NCBI RefSeq assembly: GCF_026914285.1
Contig: NZ_CP113864.1
Span: 781,501 to 845,500, forward strand
Length of the DNA stretch: 64,000 nucleotides
Reading direction: 5' to 3'
Origin: Caldicellulosiruptor naganoensis
GTDB lineage: Bacteria > Bacillota > Thermoanaerobacteria > Caldicellulosiruptorales > Caldicellulosiruptoraceae
Shown: positions 1-8,720 of the stretch, one piece after another
Numbering within the stretch: position 1 is the first letter of the stretch
Layout of the letters: each line of letters begins with the position of its first letter
Notes under the pieces: model-generated
Told to the model about the DNA's origin: nothing
Seen by the model: the letters and a program-made list of their open reading frames with translations, nothing else
Databases searched by the model: none
Program-made: the position numbers and the translations under genes

Positions 1-76
1 TGCGCCTCCCGCTTTGGAAAGGAAAGATTTTAAAGGGTACTCTTTCCGGTTTATTCAAAGCGGGGGAGTACCTTTT
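1..76 (+). promoter_or_regulatory. Riboswitch-like leader with intrinsic terminator (Moco/Tuco type suspected)
   Basis: Two alternative structures can be drawn. In one, CTCCCGCTTTG (6-16) pairs with the CAAAGC...GGGAG region (57-67), enclosing a GGAAAGA/TCTTTCC hairpin (21-27 with 41-47). In the other, GGTACTC (36-42) pairs with GAGTACC (66-72) followed by six or more T, a classic intrinsic terminator. The two share bases and exclude each other, as in a transcription-attenuating riboswitch. It sits 50 bases before a tungstate transporter and cofactor operon, so a molybdenum/tungsten-cofactor riboswitch is the natural guess. The 5' part lies outside the window, so the class cannot be confirmed. 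Confidence 0.55.
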
Positions 77-126
77 TTGTTTTAGAAAAACTTAAAGTTT
101 GACTATTAAAAAAGGAGTGCAAAAAG

Positions 127-942
127 ATGAAAAAGGCTATGGTTAAAATTGTTTTGGTATCTATTCTTTTAACTTTTATCTTTACATTTTCATTATATTC
201 TTTTTCAAAACCTGTTAAAACATATAAGATAGCAACAACTACAAGTATATATGATAGTGGATTTTTAAGCTTTGTTGTTCCTGAATTTGAAAAAAAGAAT
301 AATATGAAACTTAATTTTATCTCTGTTGGAAGTGGTCAGGCTGTAAAGATATTCAAAAATGGGGATGCTGATGGAATAATCATCCATGAAAAATCTTTTT
401 TAGATGACCTCAAGAAACAAAAGCTCATTCAAGGGTATACTCCTTTTGTTTCGAACTACTTTATACTTGTTGGTCCAAAAAGCAAAAAGAATTTATTCAA
501 GAAGGTAAAATCTGTTCAGGCGGCATTTTTAATAATAAAAAATAAAAACTTAAAATTTGTATCCAGGGCAGACAACTCTGCAACGTATATTAGAGAGCTT
601 GAGATTTGGAAACTGGCAAAAACAAAGCCAAATTTTAAAGGCTATATAAAGTCAGGTCAGGGGATGGGGATGAGTTTAAATCTTGCAAATGAAAAGGAGG
701 CTTTTATTTTAACTGATGAGGCAACATTTTATAAAATAAAAGACAAACTTGATAAACTGGATGTTATATATCAAAATCCCAATGAAGAAATATTAGCAAA
801 CACATATTACTTTGCCTTTTCACCCAAAAAATCAGACTTGAGAGTATTTGACACTTTTTTAAAAAGCAGTGAGTTCAGTAAGCTTGTTAATTCTTTTAAT
901 CAAAAATATTTCAAAAAAGAGGTTTACAGAGCAGTAAAATAA
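127..942 (+). CDS. tupA: Tungstate ABC transporter, substrate-binding protein TupA
   Basis: Extracellular binding protein that captures tungstate for the TupBC importer. The 271-residue protein starts with a basic stretch and a hydrophobic signal segment (about residues 5-26). The TupA signature TTTSIYDSGFL follows at residues 37-47 and GSGQAVKIFKNGDADG at about 68-83, where the oxyanion is bound. No lipobox cysteine is visible, so the protein is either released or anchored by an uncleaved signal. AAAAGGAG lies just before the ATG. It opens a run of tup-moe-moa genes, which supports tungsten rather than phosphate or molybdate as ligand. Molybdate cannot be excluded from sequence alone. Confidence 0.9.
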   Translation: MKKAMVKIVLVSILLTFIFTFSLYSFSKPVKTYKIATTTSIYDSGFLSFVVPEFEKKNNMKLNFISVGSGQAVKIFKNGDADGIIIHEKSFLDDLKKQKLIQGYTPFVSNYFILVGPKSKKNLFKKVKSVQAAFLIIKNKNLKFVSRADNSATYIRELEIWKLAKTKPNFKGYIKSGQGMGMSLNLANEKEAFILTDEATFYKIKDKLDKLDVIYQNPNEEILANTYYFAFSPKKSDLRVFDTFLKSSEFSKLVNSFNQKYFKKEVYRAVK

Positions 943-961
943 AAAGGCAGAGGTAAACTCA

Positions 962-1594
962 ATGCTTGCAAATGTTGTTGTCTCAACCCTGATTGTCTGT
1001 ATTCCATCAACAATTGTTTCGATTATAATAGGCGTTCCAATAGGATACGTCTTGAAGATAAAAAGGTTTAAAGGCCGAAAGTTTGTGTTGAGGTTGGTAT
1101 ATACTCTCTCTGGTCTTCCACCAGTTTTAGCGGGACTTTTGGTATATATTATTCTCTCAAGAAGAGGCCCATTAGGTTTTTTAGATATACTTTTTACCAA
1201 ATGGGCAATGGTTATTGCCCAGGTAATTTTAATTGTACCAATAGTTGTACTATACACATTGTCAGGTCTCAAAAATGTTCAATTGGTTTTGGACAACTTA
1301 GATTACTTAAATGTGGAAGGTAAAAAAAGATATTTTGCACTTATAAAAGAGTATTCAAAAGAGCTGGTTTATGCAACCATTCTTGGGCTTTCGCGTTCAA
1401 TTTCCGAGGTAGGAGCTGTTTTGATTGTCGGTGGGAATATAGAAGGAGAAACTCGTATTCTGACAACAGCTATTATCTATGAAATTACAAAAGGAGAATT
1501 TTCAAGGGCGCTTTTGCTGGGTATGGTTTTACTCATTATATCATTTTCGTTTAATACCATTTTACAGATATTGCAGGGTGATATAGTTGATTGA
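962..1594 (+). CDS. tupB: Tungstate ABC transporter permease TupB
   Basis: Integral membrane subunit of the tungstate importer, 210 residues with about five hydrophobic segments. The EAA-type loop that contacts the ATPase is visible near residue 140-160 (GLSRSISEVGAVLIVGGNIEG), which is typical of TupB/CysT-like permeases. AGAGGT precedes the ATG. It lies 19 bases after tupA and overlaps tupC by eight bases, so all three are probably translated from one message. Confidence 0.9.
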   Translation: MLANVVVSTLIVCIPSTIVSIIIGVPIGYVLKIKRFKGRKFVLRLVYTLSGLPPVLAGLLVYIILSRRGPLGFLDILFTKWAMVIAQVILIVPIVVLYTLSGLKNVQLVLDNLDYLNVEGKKRYFALIKEYSKELVYATILGLSRSISEVGAVLIVGGNIEGETRILTTAIIYEITKGEFSRALLLGMVLLIISFSFNTILQILQGDIVD

Positions 1595-2165
1595 GGTAAA
1601 AGAGGTTGAGAAGTATTTTGGAGACAGGTTTTTGTTTCGATGTAAAAACTTAAAGTTTGATAATAAAGGCTTATACATTATAAAAGGATCAAATGGATGT
1701 GGAAAAACAACATTTTTGAGGATGCTTTTTGGCAAAGACAAAGATTTTAAGGGGATGATCAAGAATACATTTAATAAAAAAGTTATGCTTCCGCAGCAGC
1801 CATATTTTTTCAAAGGAAGTGCAGCGTACAACCTTTCTTTGAGTTTAAAAGAACAGCCATTAAAAGAAGCTATAAAAGTACTAAAAGCATTTTCAATAGA
1901 CCCTAATTTGAACATACACTCTCTTTCACTTGGGCAAAAACAGCTTGTTGCCTTTTTGAGAACATTTTATGCAAAGTCTGATGTTCTTTTTTTAGATGAA
2001 CCAGATTCTTATCTTAGTAACGTTGTAAAAGATTTTATTTTTGAAAAGATAGAAAAAGATGCACAAAATAGGTGTATAATTATGGTGACACATGACTCAC
2101 AAGAAATAAAAAACGCAAAGATCATTTATTTTGAGGACAATCAAATAATAGAAAAAGGTGGTTGA
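1587..2165 (+). CDS. tupC: Tungstate ABC transporter ATPase TupC
   Basis: Cytoplasmic ATPase that drives tungstate import. Walker A GSNGCGKTT is at residues 34-42, the ABC signature LSLGQKQ near 113 and Walker B DVLFLDEPD near 131, with the switch histidine in MVTHD. At 192 residues it is shorter than most ABC ATPases because the C-terminal regulatory extension is missing, which is usual for TupC. The start is TTG at 1587 inside the end of tupB, with an AGGGTG stretch a few bases upstream. It runs almost directly into moeA. Confidence 0.88.
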   Translation: MIEVKEVEKYFGDRFLFRCKNLKFDNKGLYIIKGSNGCGKTTFLRMLFGKDKDFKGMIKNTFNKKVMLPQQPYFFKGSAAYNLSLSLKEQPLKEAIKVLKAFSIDPNLNIHSLSLGQKQLVAFLRTFYAKSDVLFLDEPDSYLSNVVKDFIFEKIEKDAQNRCIIMVTHDSQEIKNAKIIYFEDNQIIEKGG

Positions 2166-2167
2166 TC

Positions 2168-3382
2168 ATGAAGGTTTTAAAAACTTACTTTGAGGTGTTT
2201 GATATTTTACGAAATGAATTTTCAGACATTAACTTGAAAACAGAGACCATTTCTATAAAAGAAGCTACAGATATGATTTGTGCGAAGGACGTTATATCAA
2301 ACATAGATGTTCCCAACTTTGACAAGTCAACTGTTGATGGATATGCAATAAGGTGTGAGAAGACATTTTCGGCAAACGATGAAAACCCTGCAATCTTTGA
2401 TTTGATTGGTGAGGTAAAGACAGGGGAGATTCCAACTTTCGAGATTGGAGAGGGTCAGGCGGCGAGGATTTTTGCAGGTGGTTATGTGCCAGATGGCAGC
2501 AATGCCGTGGTCATGCTTGAAAATACCATTGAAGAAGATGGGAAGCTTTTTGTCTTTCGACCAGTAAAGCCAAATGAGAACATACTTAAAAAAGGTGAGG
2601 ATATAAAGAAAGGCTGTGTTGTTATTAAAAAGTATCAAAAATTAAAAGCGCCTCAAATTGGTGTTTTGGCAGCAATTGGACAAAAAGAAGTTGAAGTTTT
2701 CTCAAAGCTAAAAGTTGGGATTATTTCAACAGGTGATGAAATAATCTCACAAGACCAGAATCTTGAAGGAGCCAAGATTTATGATGTAAACTCATATACG
2801 CTTTATGCTTCTTGCATTGAAGAGTACACAGTACCTAAATTGTATGGAATTGTGATAGATGATTATAATGCTTTGAAAGATGTGTTACTACAAGCCATTT
2901 TAGAAAACGACATTGTGCTGGTATCTGGCGGAAGTTCTGTTGGGACATATGATAACACACTGAAAGCTATTTCAAGCTTAGAGAATTCAAAAATTCTTGT
3001 TGATGGAGTTTCGATAAAGCCGGGAAAACCAACAATAATTGCAAAGGCTTTTGACAAAGCTATATTTGGGCTTCCAGGCCACCCTGTTTCTTGCCTTTTT
3101 ATATTTAAGTTCTTTGTCAAAAAGCTGATTGACATTCTGCTTCATCAGCAGGATACATCAAAAAAAGTTTTAGCAAAGATGAAGACAAACTTTGCAATCT
3201 CAAGCGGAAGAACAGAGTTTGTATTTGTAAAGCTTATATACTCTGATGAAATTATTGCCGAACCTCTGTACGGGAAATCCGGTTCGATAAATCTTTTGAA
3301 TAACGCATCAGGTTATATCAGAGTAGATAGTACAAAAACAGGGATTAAGGCAGGCGATATTGTTGAGGTGACATTGCTATGA
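2168..3382 (+). CDS. moeA: Molybdopterin molybdenumtransferase MoeA, first copy
   Basis: Inserts molybdate or tungstate into adenylylated molybdopterin, the last step of pterin-cofactor synthesis. The protein has the MoeA order: domain I/II with STVDGYA near residue 48, the central MPT-binding domain with STGDE near 180 and GGSSVGTYD near 257, and PGHPVS near 302. The ATG at 2168 is preferred over an upstream TTG because AAAAGGTGG ends seven bases before it. It overlaps the next moeA by four bases. Two unequal MoeA copies in a tungstate locus may divide work between W and Mo, or between sites; this is inference. Confidence 0.88.
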   Translation: MKVLKTYFEVFDILRNEFSDINLKTETISIKEATDMICAKDVISNIDVPNFDKSTVDGYAIRCEKTFSANDENPAIFDLIGEVKTGEIPTFEIGEGQAARIFAGGYVPDGSNAVVMLENTIEEDGKLFVFRPVKPNENILKKGEDIKKGCVVIKKYQKLKAPQIGVLAAIGQKEVEVFSKLKVGIISTGDEIISQDQNLEGAKIYDVNSYTLYASCIEEYTVPKLYGIVIDDYNALKDVLLQAILENDIVLVSGGSSVGTYDNTLKAISSLENSKILVDGVSIKPGKPTIIAKAFDKAIFGLPGHPVSCLFIFKFFVKKLIDILLHQQDTSKKVLAKMKTNFAISSGRTEFVFVKLIYSDEIIAEPLYGKSGSINLLNNASGYIRVDSTKTGIKAGDIVEVTLL

Positions 3383-4542
3383 AGGATTATCACTTTTCAG
3401 CTACACTTCCCCAAGATGCAAGAGATATAATTGAGAAAATATTAAAAGAATATTTGAGCCTTAAAACAGAGACCATTTCAATATACAAAGCGCATGGTAA
3501 ATTTGTAGCAAAAGACTATCTTTCACTCAATACATCGCCTCCTATAGATGTTGCTGCAATGGATGGTTATGCAATAAATGCGGAGCAAACTTTTAATACC
3601 ACAGATGCCAATCCTGCAATAATTGAAAACTTTAAAGTTGTCCAGACAGGAGAAAGCATTGAGGGTTTTGATGCTGTTGTGCCGTTTGAAGAAGCACAAA
3701 TAGAAGATGGAAAGATTAAGATTTTCCAAAGTTACTATCCAAGACAGAATGTGCGTTCAAAAGGTGAGGATGTACAAAAAGACCAGTTTCTTGTTAAAAA
3801 AGGTGATTTTTTAACCTTTTTTGACAAGGTGTATTTGAAGGCTGGGGGCTATCTTGAAATTGAGGTTTACAAAATGCCAAAGGTTGCTTTTTTGCCAACA
3901 GGGGAGGAGCTTGTTGACATAGTTGAAAAAGAAGGACAGCTTGTTGAGTTCAATTCTGTCATATTCAATGATTTACTTCAAAGATATGGTTTCGAAGTTG
4001 GAATTTTTAAGCCTGTAGAAAACAATTTAAAAAAACTTACAGAGAAGATAAAAGAGCTTTTACAAGAGTTTGATATAGTCTTTGTAAATGCTGGGTCATC
4101 TAAAGGTGACCAAGATTTGACAGCCGAGGCTATATCGGCTTTAGGAGAGGTACTTGTCCACGGCATAGCCATAAAACCCGGCAAGCCAACAATTATAGGA
4201 AAGATAGAAAATAAGCTTGTAATAGGACTTCCTGGTTTTCCTGTTTCAATGTTTTTTGTTTTAAGAGAGATATTCTTAAGGTCATTTTTCAAAGCGTACA
4301 ATTTAAATCCAAAAGAAAAAAGTATATTTGCCACACTTGAGAGAAGACTCTCATCTGACATAGGTTCTGAAGAATATGTGAGAGTTAGTATTGAAAATAT
4401 AGATGGTAAGAATGTAGCCAAAGTTTTAAGAAGAGGAGCAAGTGTAATATCGAGTTTAAAGAGAGCAGATGGATATGTCACAGTTCCAATTAATGTGGAT
4501 TTAATTGAAGAGGGAAGCTTGCTTGAGGTTAAATTGATTTAG
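3379..4542 (+). CDS. Molybdopterin molybdenumtransferase MoeA, second copy
   Basis: A second, divergent MoeA-family protein of 387 residues. AAMDGYA near residue 57, PTGEELVD near 173, GSSKGDQD near 237 and PGFPVSM near 283 match the family at the same places as the preceding gene. Its substitutions (GEE for GDE, GSSKG for GSSVG, GFPVS for GHPVS) show it is not a recent duplicate. GAGGTGA inside the end of the upstream gene serves as ribosome binding site, and ATGA couples the two. Tungsten-using organisms often carry two MoeA proteins, which makes metal-specific division of labour plausible but unproven. Confidence 0.85.
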   Translation: MKDYHFSATLPQDARDIIEKILKEYLSLKTETISIYKAHGKFVAKDYLSLNTSPPIDVAAMDGYAINAEQTFNTTDANPAIIENFKVVQTGESIEGFDAVVPFEEAQIEDGKIKIFQSYYPRQNVRSKGEDVQKDQFLVKKGDFLTFFDKVYLKAGGYLEIEVYKMPKVAFLPTGEELVDIVEKEGQLVEFNSVIFNDLLQRYGFEVGIFKPVENNLKKLTEKIKELLQEFDIVFVNAGSSKGDQDLTAEAISALGEVLVHGIAIKPGKPTIIGKIENKLVIGLPGFPVSMFFVLREIFLRSFFKAYNLNPKEKSIFATLERRLSSDIGSEEYVRVSIENIDGKNVAKVLRRGASVISSLKRADGYVTVPINVDLIEEGSLLEVKLI

Positions 4543-4558
4543 AAAAAGGTGATAGTAA

Positions 4559-5485
4559 ATGTATGATGGATTTTTTAGAAAGATTGAATACTTGAGATTT
4601 TCAATAACAGACAGGTGCAATTTCTTCTGCAAGTATTGCAGAACAAAGGAATCATGCGAAATTGAAAACAAAGATTTTCCAAAAGACGAGATTTTTAGAA
4701 TTATTGCGGTGTTTAAAAAACTTGGTATAAAGAAACTGAGGTTTACAGGTGGTGAGCCATTTTTAAGAGATGACATATTTGATATTATAGAGTTTGCTGA
4801 TAACATTGGTATAAAAAATATAAATGTTACAACGAACGGGTATTTAGATGAAGAAAAGATTGAGAAGATAGCAAAAAGCAATCTTTTGTCAATTAACATT
4901 TCACTTGACACTTTAGATAGGCAAAAATACAAAGTCTTAACTGGTGTGGACGGACTGGGTAAAGTAATAAGTTCAATAAAAAGCTTGTCAAGATTCAAGA
5001 AAGTAAAGATTAACACAGTTTTGCTAAGGTCAGTAAACTTTGATGAAATAGAGCACTTGATATTATTTGCTAAGGAGAATAATGTTGTTATAAGGTTCAT
5101 CGAACTTATGCCAGTAGGAGTTGCAAATAGGATTTTTGAGAGTGAATTTGTGAGCATAAAAGAGGTTTTGAAAAGATTTAAGAATTTTCATGAAATTGAG
5201 AGCAGCGAAAACTCTGTTGCAAAATATTACTATCTCGAAGACTTTGACCAGGTTGTTGGGGTTATAAACGCTGTATCAGGACACTTCTGTGGCAGCTGTA
5301 ATAAGGTAAGAGTCTCATCAAGAGGAGTTCTCTACAACTGTTTATTCGATAAAATAGGACTTAATTTGAAAGAGTATTTAAATGATGAAGATATTTTGAT
5401 TGAAAAAATTCAGGAATTTGTCAAAAAGAAAAACTTTACAAGATTACCATCAACAGATTCAATGATGTTTAAAATAGGAGGGTAA
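4559..5485 (+). CDS. moaA: GTP 3',8-cyclase MoaA
   Basis: Radical SAM enzyme that starts molybdopterin synthesis by rearranging GTP to 3',8-cyclo-GTP. The N-terminal cluster motif CX3CX2C is at Cys20, Cys24 and Cys27, after SITDR. FTGGEPFLRDD (near residue 63) is the SAM-binding GGE segment. A second cluster site with three cysteines (CGSCNKVR...YNC) lies near residues 244-261. The protein ends in Gly-Gly, the flexible tail MoaA needs for catalysis. AAGGTGAT precedes the ATG. Its partner moaC follows five bases downstream. Confidence 0.93.
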   Translation: MYDGFFRKIEYLRFSITDRCNFFCKYCRTKESCEIENKDFPKDEIFRIIAVFKKLGIKKLRFTGGEPFLRDDIFDIIEFADNIGIKNINVTTNGYLDEEKIEKIAKSNLLSINISLDTLDRQKYKVLTGVDGLGKVISSIKSLSRFKKVKINTVLLRSVNFDEIEHLILFAKENNVVIRFIELMPVGVANRIFESEFVSIKEVLKRFKNFHEIESSENSVAKYYYLEDFDQVVGVINAVSGHFCGSCNKVRVSSRGVLYNCLFDKIGLNLKEYLNDEDILIEKIQEFVKKKNFTRLPSTDSMMFKIGG

Positions 5486-5490
5486 AAGAA

Positions 5491-6414
5491 ATGGAGTTTA
5501 CTCATTTGAATAAAGAAGGAATGCCGCAGATGGTTGATGTATCAAATAAGGAAATAACCGAAAGAATTGCGAAGGCAAGTGGCAGAATTTATGTGGGAAG
5601 CGAGGTCATAAAAGCGATAGAAAAAAGCAGGCTACCAAAAGGTGATATATTCTCAGTAGCAAAGATTGCTGGAATAATAGCGGCAAAAAAGACATCAGAA
5701 CTGATTCCGCTTTGTCACAATATATTTCTATCACACGTCGATATCTCATATTCGGTAAACAAAGAACAAGGTTATATAGAGGCAGTAGCCGAGGTAAAGA
5801 CACAAGCCCAAACAGGTGCTGAGATGGAGGCAATAACTGCAGTTTTGATTTTTTTAGAGACAATCTATGATATGTGCAAGGCAATAAAGAAGGATATGGT
5901 GATTTCTGATGTGAGATTAATTGAAAAGATAGGAGGAAAATCAGGACATTATATCTTTGATAAAAGAAAAGGTTTTGCGAAGTTGATTTCAATAAACATA
6001 AGCAGACAAAAAGGTACACCAAAAGAGCCAGTTGAAGAGGCACATGTAATTGAGAATTTTGGGATAGAAGGTGATGCTCATGCAGGAATTTCCCACAGGC
6101 AAGTAAGCCTTCTTGATATGTCCAGCATAAAAAAGATGGAAGAGTACGGCATAAAAGGCCTTTGTTTTGGCAAGTTTGCAGAGAATATTACAACAGAAGG
6201 ACTGGATATAAGCAAAATCCAGCTTGGTACAAAGCTAAAGATAGGAGATGATGTAATACTTGAGATAAGCCAGATAGGGAAAAAATGCCATGGATATGGA
6301 TGTGAAATAGCAAGGACGGTTGGCGTTTGTATAATGCCAAAAGAGGGACTGTTTGCAAGGGTATTAAAAGGTGGTAAAATAAGGGTAGGAGATATTATAG
6401 AAATTTTAGGCTAA
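5491..6414 (+). CDS. moaC: MoaC-MOSC fusion protein
   Basis: The first half (about residues 1-155) is cyclic pyranopterin monophosphate synthase MoaC, which converts the MoaA product to cPMP. Its family segments MVDVSNKE, AAKKTSELIPLCH, TGAEMEAITAV and EKIGGKSGHY are all present. After a short linker, residues about 165-307 form a MOSC domain with GIEGDAHAG and a Cys-containing stretch (KKCHGYGCE) near the C-terminus. MOSC domains act in delivery or sulfuration of Mo/W cofactors. One unbroken frame with a GGAGGG site before the ATG argues against an assembly join. The two activities would link the start and end of the pathway; the MOSC substrate is unknown. Confidence 0.85.
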   Translation: MEFTHLNKEGMPQMVDVSNKEITERIAKASGRIYVGSEVIKAIEKSRLPKGDIFSVAKIAGIIAAKKTSELIPLCHNIFLSHVDISYSVNKEQGYIEAVAEVKTQAQTGAEMEAITAVLIFLETIYDMCKAIKKDMVISDVRLIEKIGGKSGHYIFDKRKGFAKLISINISRQKGTPKEPVEEAHVIENFGIEGDAHAGISHRQVSLLDMSSIKKMEEYGIKGLCFGKFAENITTEGLDISKIQLGTKLKIGDDVILEISQIGKKCHGYGCEIARTVGVCIMPKEGLFARVLKGGKIRVGDIIEILG

Positions 6415-6415
6415 A

Positions 6416-6910
6416 TCACTCTATCTTACCACATTCCCTCTCATTTTCAAGCAAGATATTTAATCCATGCTCTAAAACCGGCAGCACTGCCTCAATACAC
6501 TCTTTTACTGCCTTTGGTGAGCCGGGAAGGTTGATTATGAGGCTATTTTCATATATTCCCGAAACTCCGCGCGAAAGATAACTTCTTTTGTTAATTTTGC
6601 CTGTCTCATGCCTGATGAGTTCTGATATGCCCGGTGTTTGTTTTTGGATAACCTCAAGTGTTGCCTCAGGTGTAACATCTCTTTTATAAAAGCCAGTGCC
6701 TCCAGTTGTTAGAATTAGGTTTGCACCAGCATTTGCTGCTTCTACTATAGCCTTTTTTATTTCTTCTTTCTCATCTGGCACAACCTTGTAGTACACATTT
6801 GAAAACCCCTGAGCTTGTAAGAGATTTATTATCTCTTTTCCGCTCAGGTCTTCTCTTTCTCCTTTTGAGCCCTTGTCTGAGCATGTTATCACTGCAAATG
6901 TAAATGCCAT
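6416..6910 (-). CDS. mogA: Molybdopterin adenylyltransferase (MogA/MoaB family)
   Basis: Adenylylates molybdopterin before metal insertion by MoeA. About 164 residues, with ITCSDKG at the N-terminus, TTGGTGF and RDVTPEA in the middle, and NLPGSPKAV near the end, all standard for the MogA/MoaB fold. The ATG at 6910 is chosen over an upstream in-frame ATG because GGAGGAAA lies about ten bases before it. It is convergent with the moaC-MOSC gene, with stop codons one base apart. MogA and MoaB cannot be told apart with certainty here. Confidence 0.87.
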   Translation of the reverse strand: MAFTFAVITCSDKGSKGEREDLSGKEIINLLQAQGFSNVYYKVVPDEKEEIKKAIVEAANAGANLILTTGGTGFYKRDVTPEATLEVIQKQTPGISELIRHETGKINKRSYLSRGVSGIYENSLIINLPGSPKAVKECIEAVLPVLEHGLNILLENERECGKIE

Positions 6911-7025
6911 TTTAAACTTTCCTCCTTTTTTCAAAACTATTTTTCCTCATTTAGATTTTAAACTGCCTTACAATTTGTTATAATTATATAAGATATCATC
7001 TTAATTTTAAAGAGGGTAAAGTTTT

Positions 7026-7409
7026 ATGGTTGAAATAAGGCAGATGAATCCTTCTGAAAGACATTGGGTTAAAAAACTTGTAGAACAATATGGTTTTCAG
7101 TTCTATGATAATGCGATAACTCATGTTGTGGATGATAAAGGTAATATTATTGCAGCTTCGCAGCTGGCGGTAGAAGAAACTCAAGCTCAAATTTTATCAA
7201 TTGTGGTAGAAGAAAACTTTCGCAAGATGGGATTTGGCGATGGACTTTTGAAGATGCAAATAAATCATTGTTATAAAAACAACATTCCTATTATCAAGGT
7301 AAAAAAAGGAATGGAAGATAGCTTCTTTAAAAGAGTTGGTTTTATCGAAGATGGAGATTGGCTTATCTTAGATGTGCAAGCATTTTATTTGAATTTGCAC
7401 TGCAAGTAA
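7026..7409 (+). CDS. Small GNAT-family N-acetyltransferase
   Basis: 127 residues with a GNAT core. A beta-strand (QILSIVVEENF) leads into RKMGFGDGLL, the acetyl-CoA pyrophosphate-binding motif, and FFKRVGF near the end is the usual closing motif. The N-terminal part is short for the family. The acceptor is not predictable. AGAGGGTAAAG precedes the ATG and a TATAAT-like box lies about 50 bases upstream. It is probably co-transcribed with the cheR gene 25 bases downstream, though no functional link is evident. Confidence 0.65.
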   Translation: MVEIRQMNPSERHWVKKLVEQYGFQFYDNAITHVVDDKGNIIAASQLAVEETQAQILSIVVEENFRKMGFGDGLLKMQINHCYKNNIPIIKVKKGMEDSFFKRVGFIEDGDWLILDVQAFYLNLHCK

Positions 7410-7434
7410 AAGTGGTATAGAAAGAGGGTTAGAT

Positions 7435-8217
7435 ATGAATCTTGATTACGAATGGTTTAAAAAGAAGATTTTGGAGTATGTAGGAATAAATCTTTCGTAT
7501 TATAAGGAAAAACAAATGAAAAGGCGAATAGAGTCTTTAATGAAGAAAAACGGCTTTCAAAACTATGCTGACTACTACAGTGCTCTGACAAAAGACCAAA
7601 GGCTTTTTAATGAGTTTATTAACTACCTGACAATAAATGTCTCTGAATTTTACAGAAATCCACAACAGTGGGAAATACTTGAAAGAGAAATTATGCCATA
7701 TATTCTCAAAAGGACAAAAAGACCAAGAATTTGGTCAGCTGCCTGTTCAACGGGTGAAGAGCCATATTCAATTGTCATGCTTCTGACAAGGTTTTTCCCT
7801 TTAAGCGAAATAAAGATTTTAGCAACGGATATTGATGATGATGCTTTAAGGAAAGCAAAAGAAGGAGTATATCTGAAAAAAAGTCTTGAGGCACTGCCTC
7901 AGGAATTTGTAAGAAGGTTTTTTAGAGAAAATGGAGAATTATATTACATAAGTGATGAGATAAAAAGGTGTGTTGAGTTCAAACACCATGACCTGTTAAA
8001 AGACCCTTATCCAATTGGAATGGATTTGATTGTATGCAGAAATGTTCTTATTTACTTTACAGAAGAAGCAAAGGATATGGTATATAGGAATTTTAACAAA
8101 TCTCTTGTGATGAATGGTATTTTATTTGTAGGTTCAACTGAGCAGATAATAATGCCTCAAAAGTATGGACTAAAGTCAATTAGAACATTCTTTTATGAAA
8201 AGGTGATGAATATTTGA
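7435..8217 (+). CDS. cheR: CheR-type protein-glutamate methyltransferase
   Basis: SAM-dependent methyltransferase that methylates glutamates of chemoreceptors. The N-terminal helical domain is followed by SEFYRNPQQWE, the SAM-binding WSAACSTGEEPYS, ATDIDDDALRKAK and the catalytic-domain segment DLIVCRNVLIYF. Its 260 residues match the usual CheR length. AAAGAGGG precedes the ATG. No other chemotaxis gene is in the window, so this is an orphan copy and could methylate a distant receptor. It overlaps the next gene by four bases. Confidence 0.92.
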   Translation: MNLDYEWFKKKILEYVGINLSYYKEKQMKRRIESLMKKNGFQNYADYYSALTKDQRLFNEFINYLTINVSEFYRNPQQWEILEREIMPYILKRTKRPRIWSAACSTGEEPYSIVMLLTRFFPLSEIKILATDIDDDALRKAKEGVYLKKSLEALPQEFVRRFFRENGELYYISDEIKRCVEFKHHDLLKDPYPIGMDLIVCRNVLIYFTEEAKDMVYRNFNKSLVMNGILFVGSTEQIIMPQKYGLKSIRTFFYEKVMNI

Positions 8218-8720
8218 AAGCAAAAGAAATTTCATATGCTGGGTTGATGGGAGCGCTTAGTATAATTTTTTTGTTCTTTGCTTCAGTTTTACCAAAGGGA
8301 AATAGCTTGTTTTACATTCTCTCTTCGGTTTGCATAATGATAATTGTATGGCAAAATAGCATAAAACTTGGTTTTCTTACGTACGTTGTAGTATCTTTAC
8401 TGAGCTTAATGATTGTACCAAACAAACTTGTAGCTGTGCTATACATTCTTATTTTTGGGCTTTACCCGCTGTTTAAGGCTATATGTGAAAGAGGTTTTCC
8501 AATTTATATTGAGCTTGGTTTAAAACTTTTGTTTTATAATGTTGCGCTAATTATTTTATATTTTGTGTTTAAAATAATAATGAAAGAGATCCCGAATTTT
8601 AAATTTGGAATAGCTTTGACGGTTGCTTCTTCTGAGGTTATCTTTGTACTTTATGACTATCTTCTTACACTTATTTTACAAAAGCTAAAGAGTCTCAAAA
8701 TTCCTTGGAGGGGAAACTAA
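8214..8720 (+). CDS. Multi-spanning membrane protein of unknown function
   Basis: 168 residues with about five hydrophobic segments and a basic N-terminus (MKAKEISYAGLMGALSII). The layout resembles small integral membrane proteins such as ECF-transporter S components or DUF2232-like proteins, but no diagnostic motif is seen, so no function is assigned. The start is TTG overlapping the cheR stop, with AAAAGGTGAT a few bases upstream. It ends on the ATG of the tagO gene, so the three genes are translationally linked. Confidence 0.7.
   Translation: MKAKEISYAGLMGALSIIFLFFASVLPKGNSLFYILSSVCIMIIVWQNSIKLGFLTYVVVSLLSLMIVPNKLVAVLYILIFGLYPLFKAICERGFPIYIELGLKLLFYNVALIILYFVFKIIMKEIPNFKFGIALTVASSEVIFVLYDYLLTLILQKLKSLKIPWRGN

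Noticed and set aside
4501-5157. A 218-codon minus-strand frame opposite moaA
   Set aside because: moaA is complete and conserved on the plus strand, and the antisense frame has no recognisable motif or binding site.
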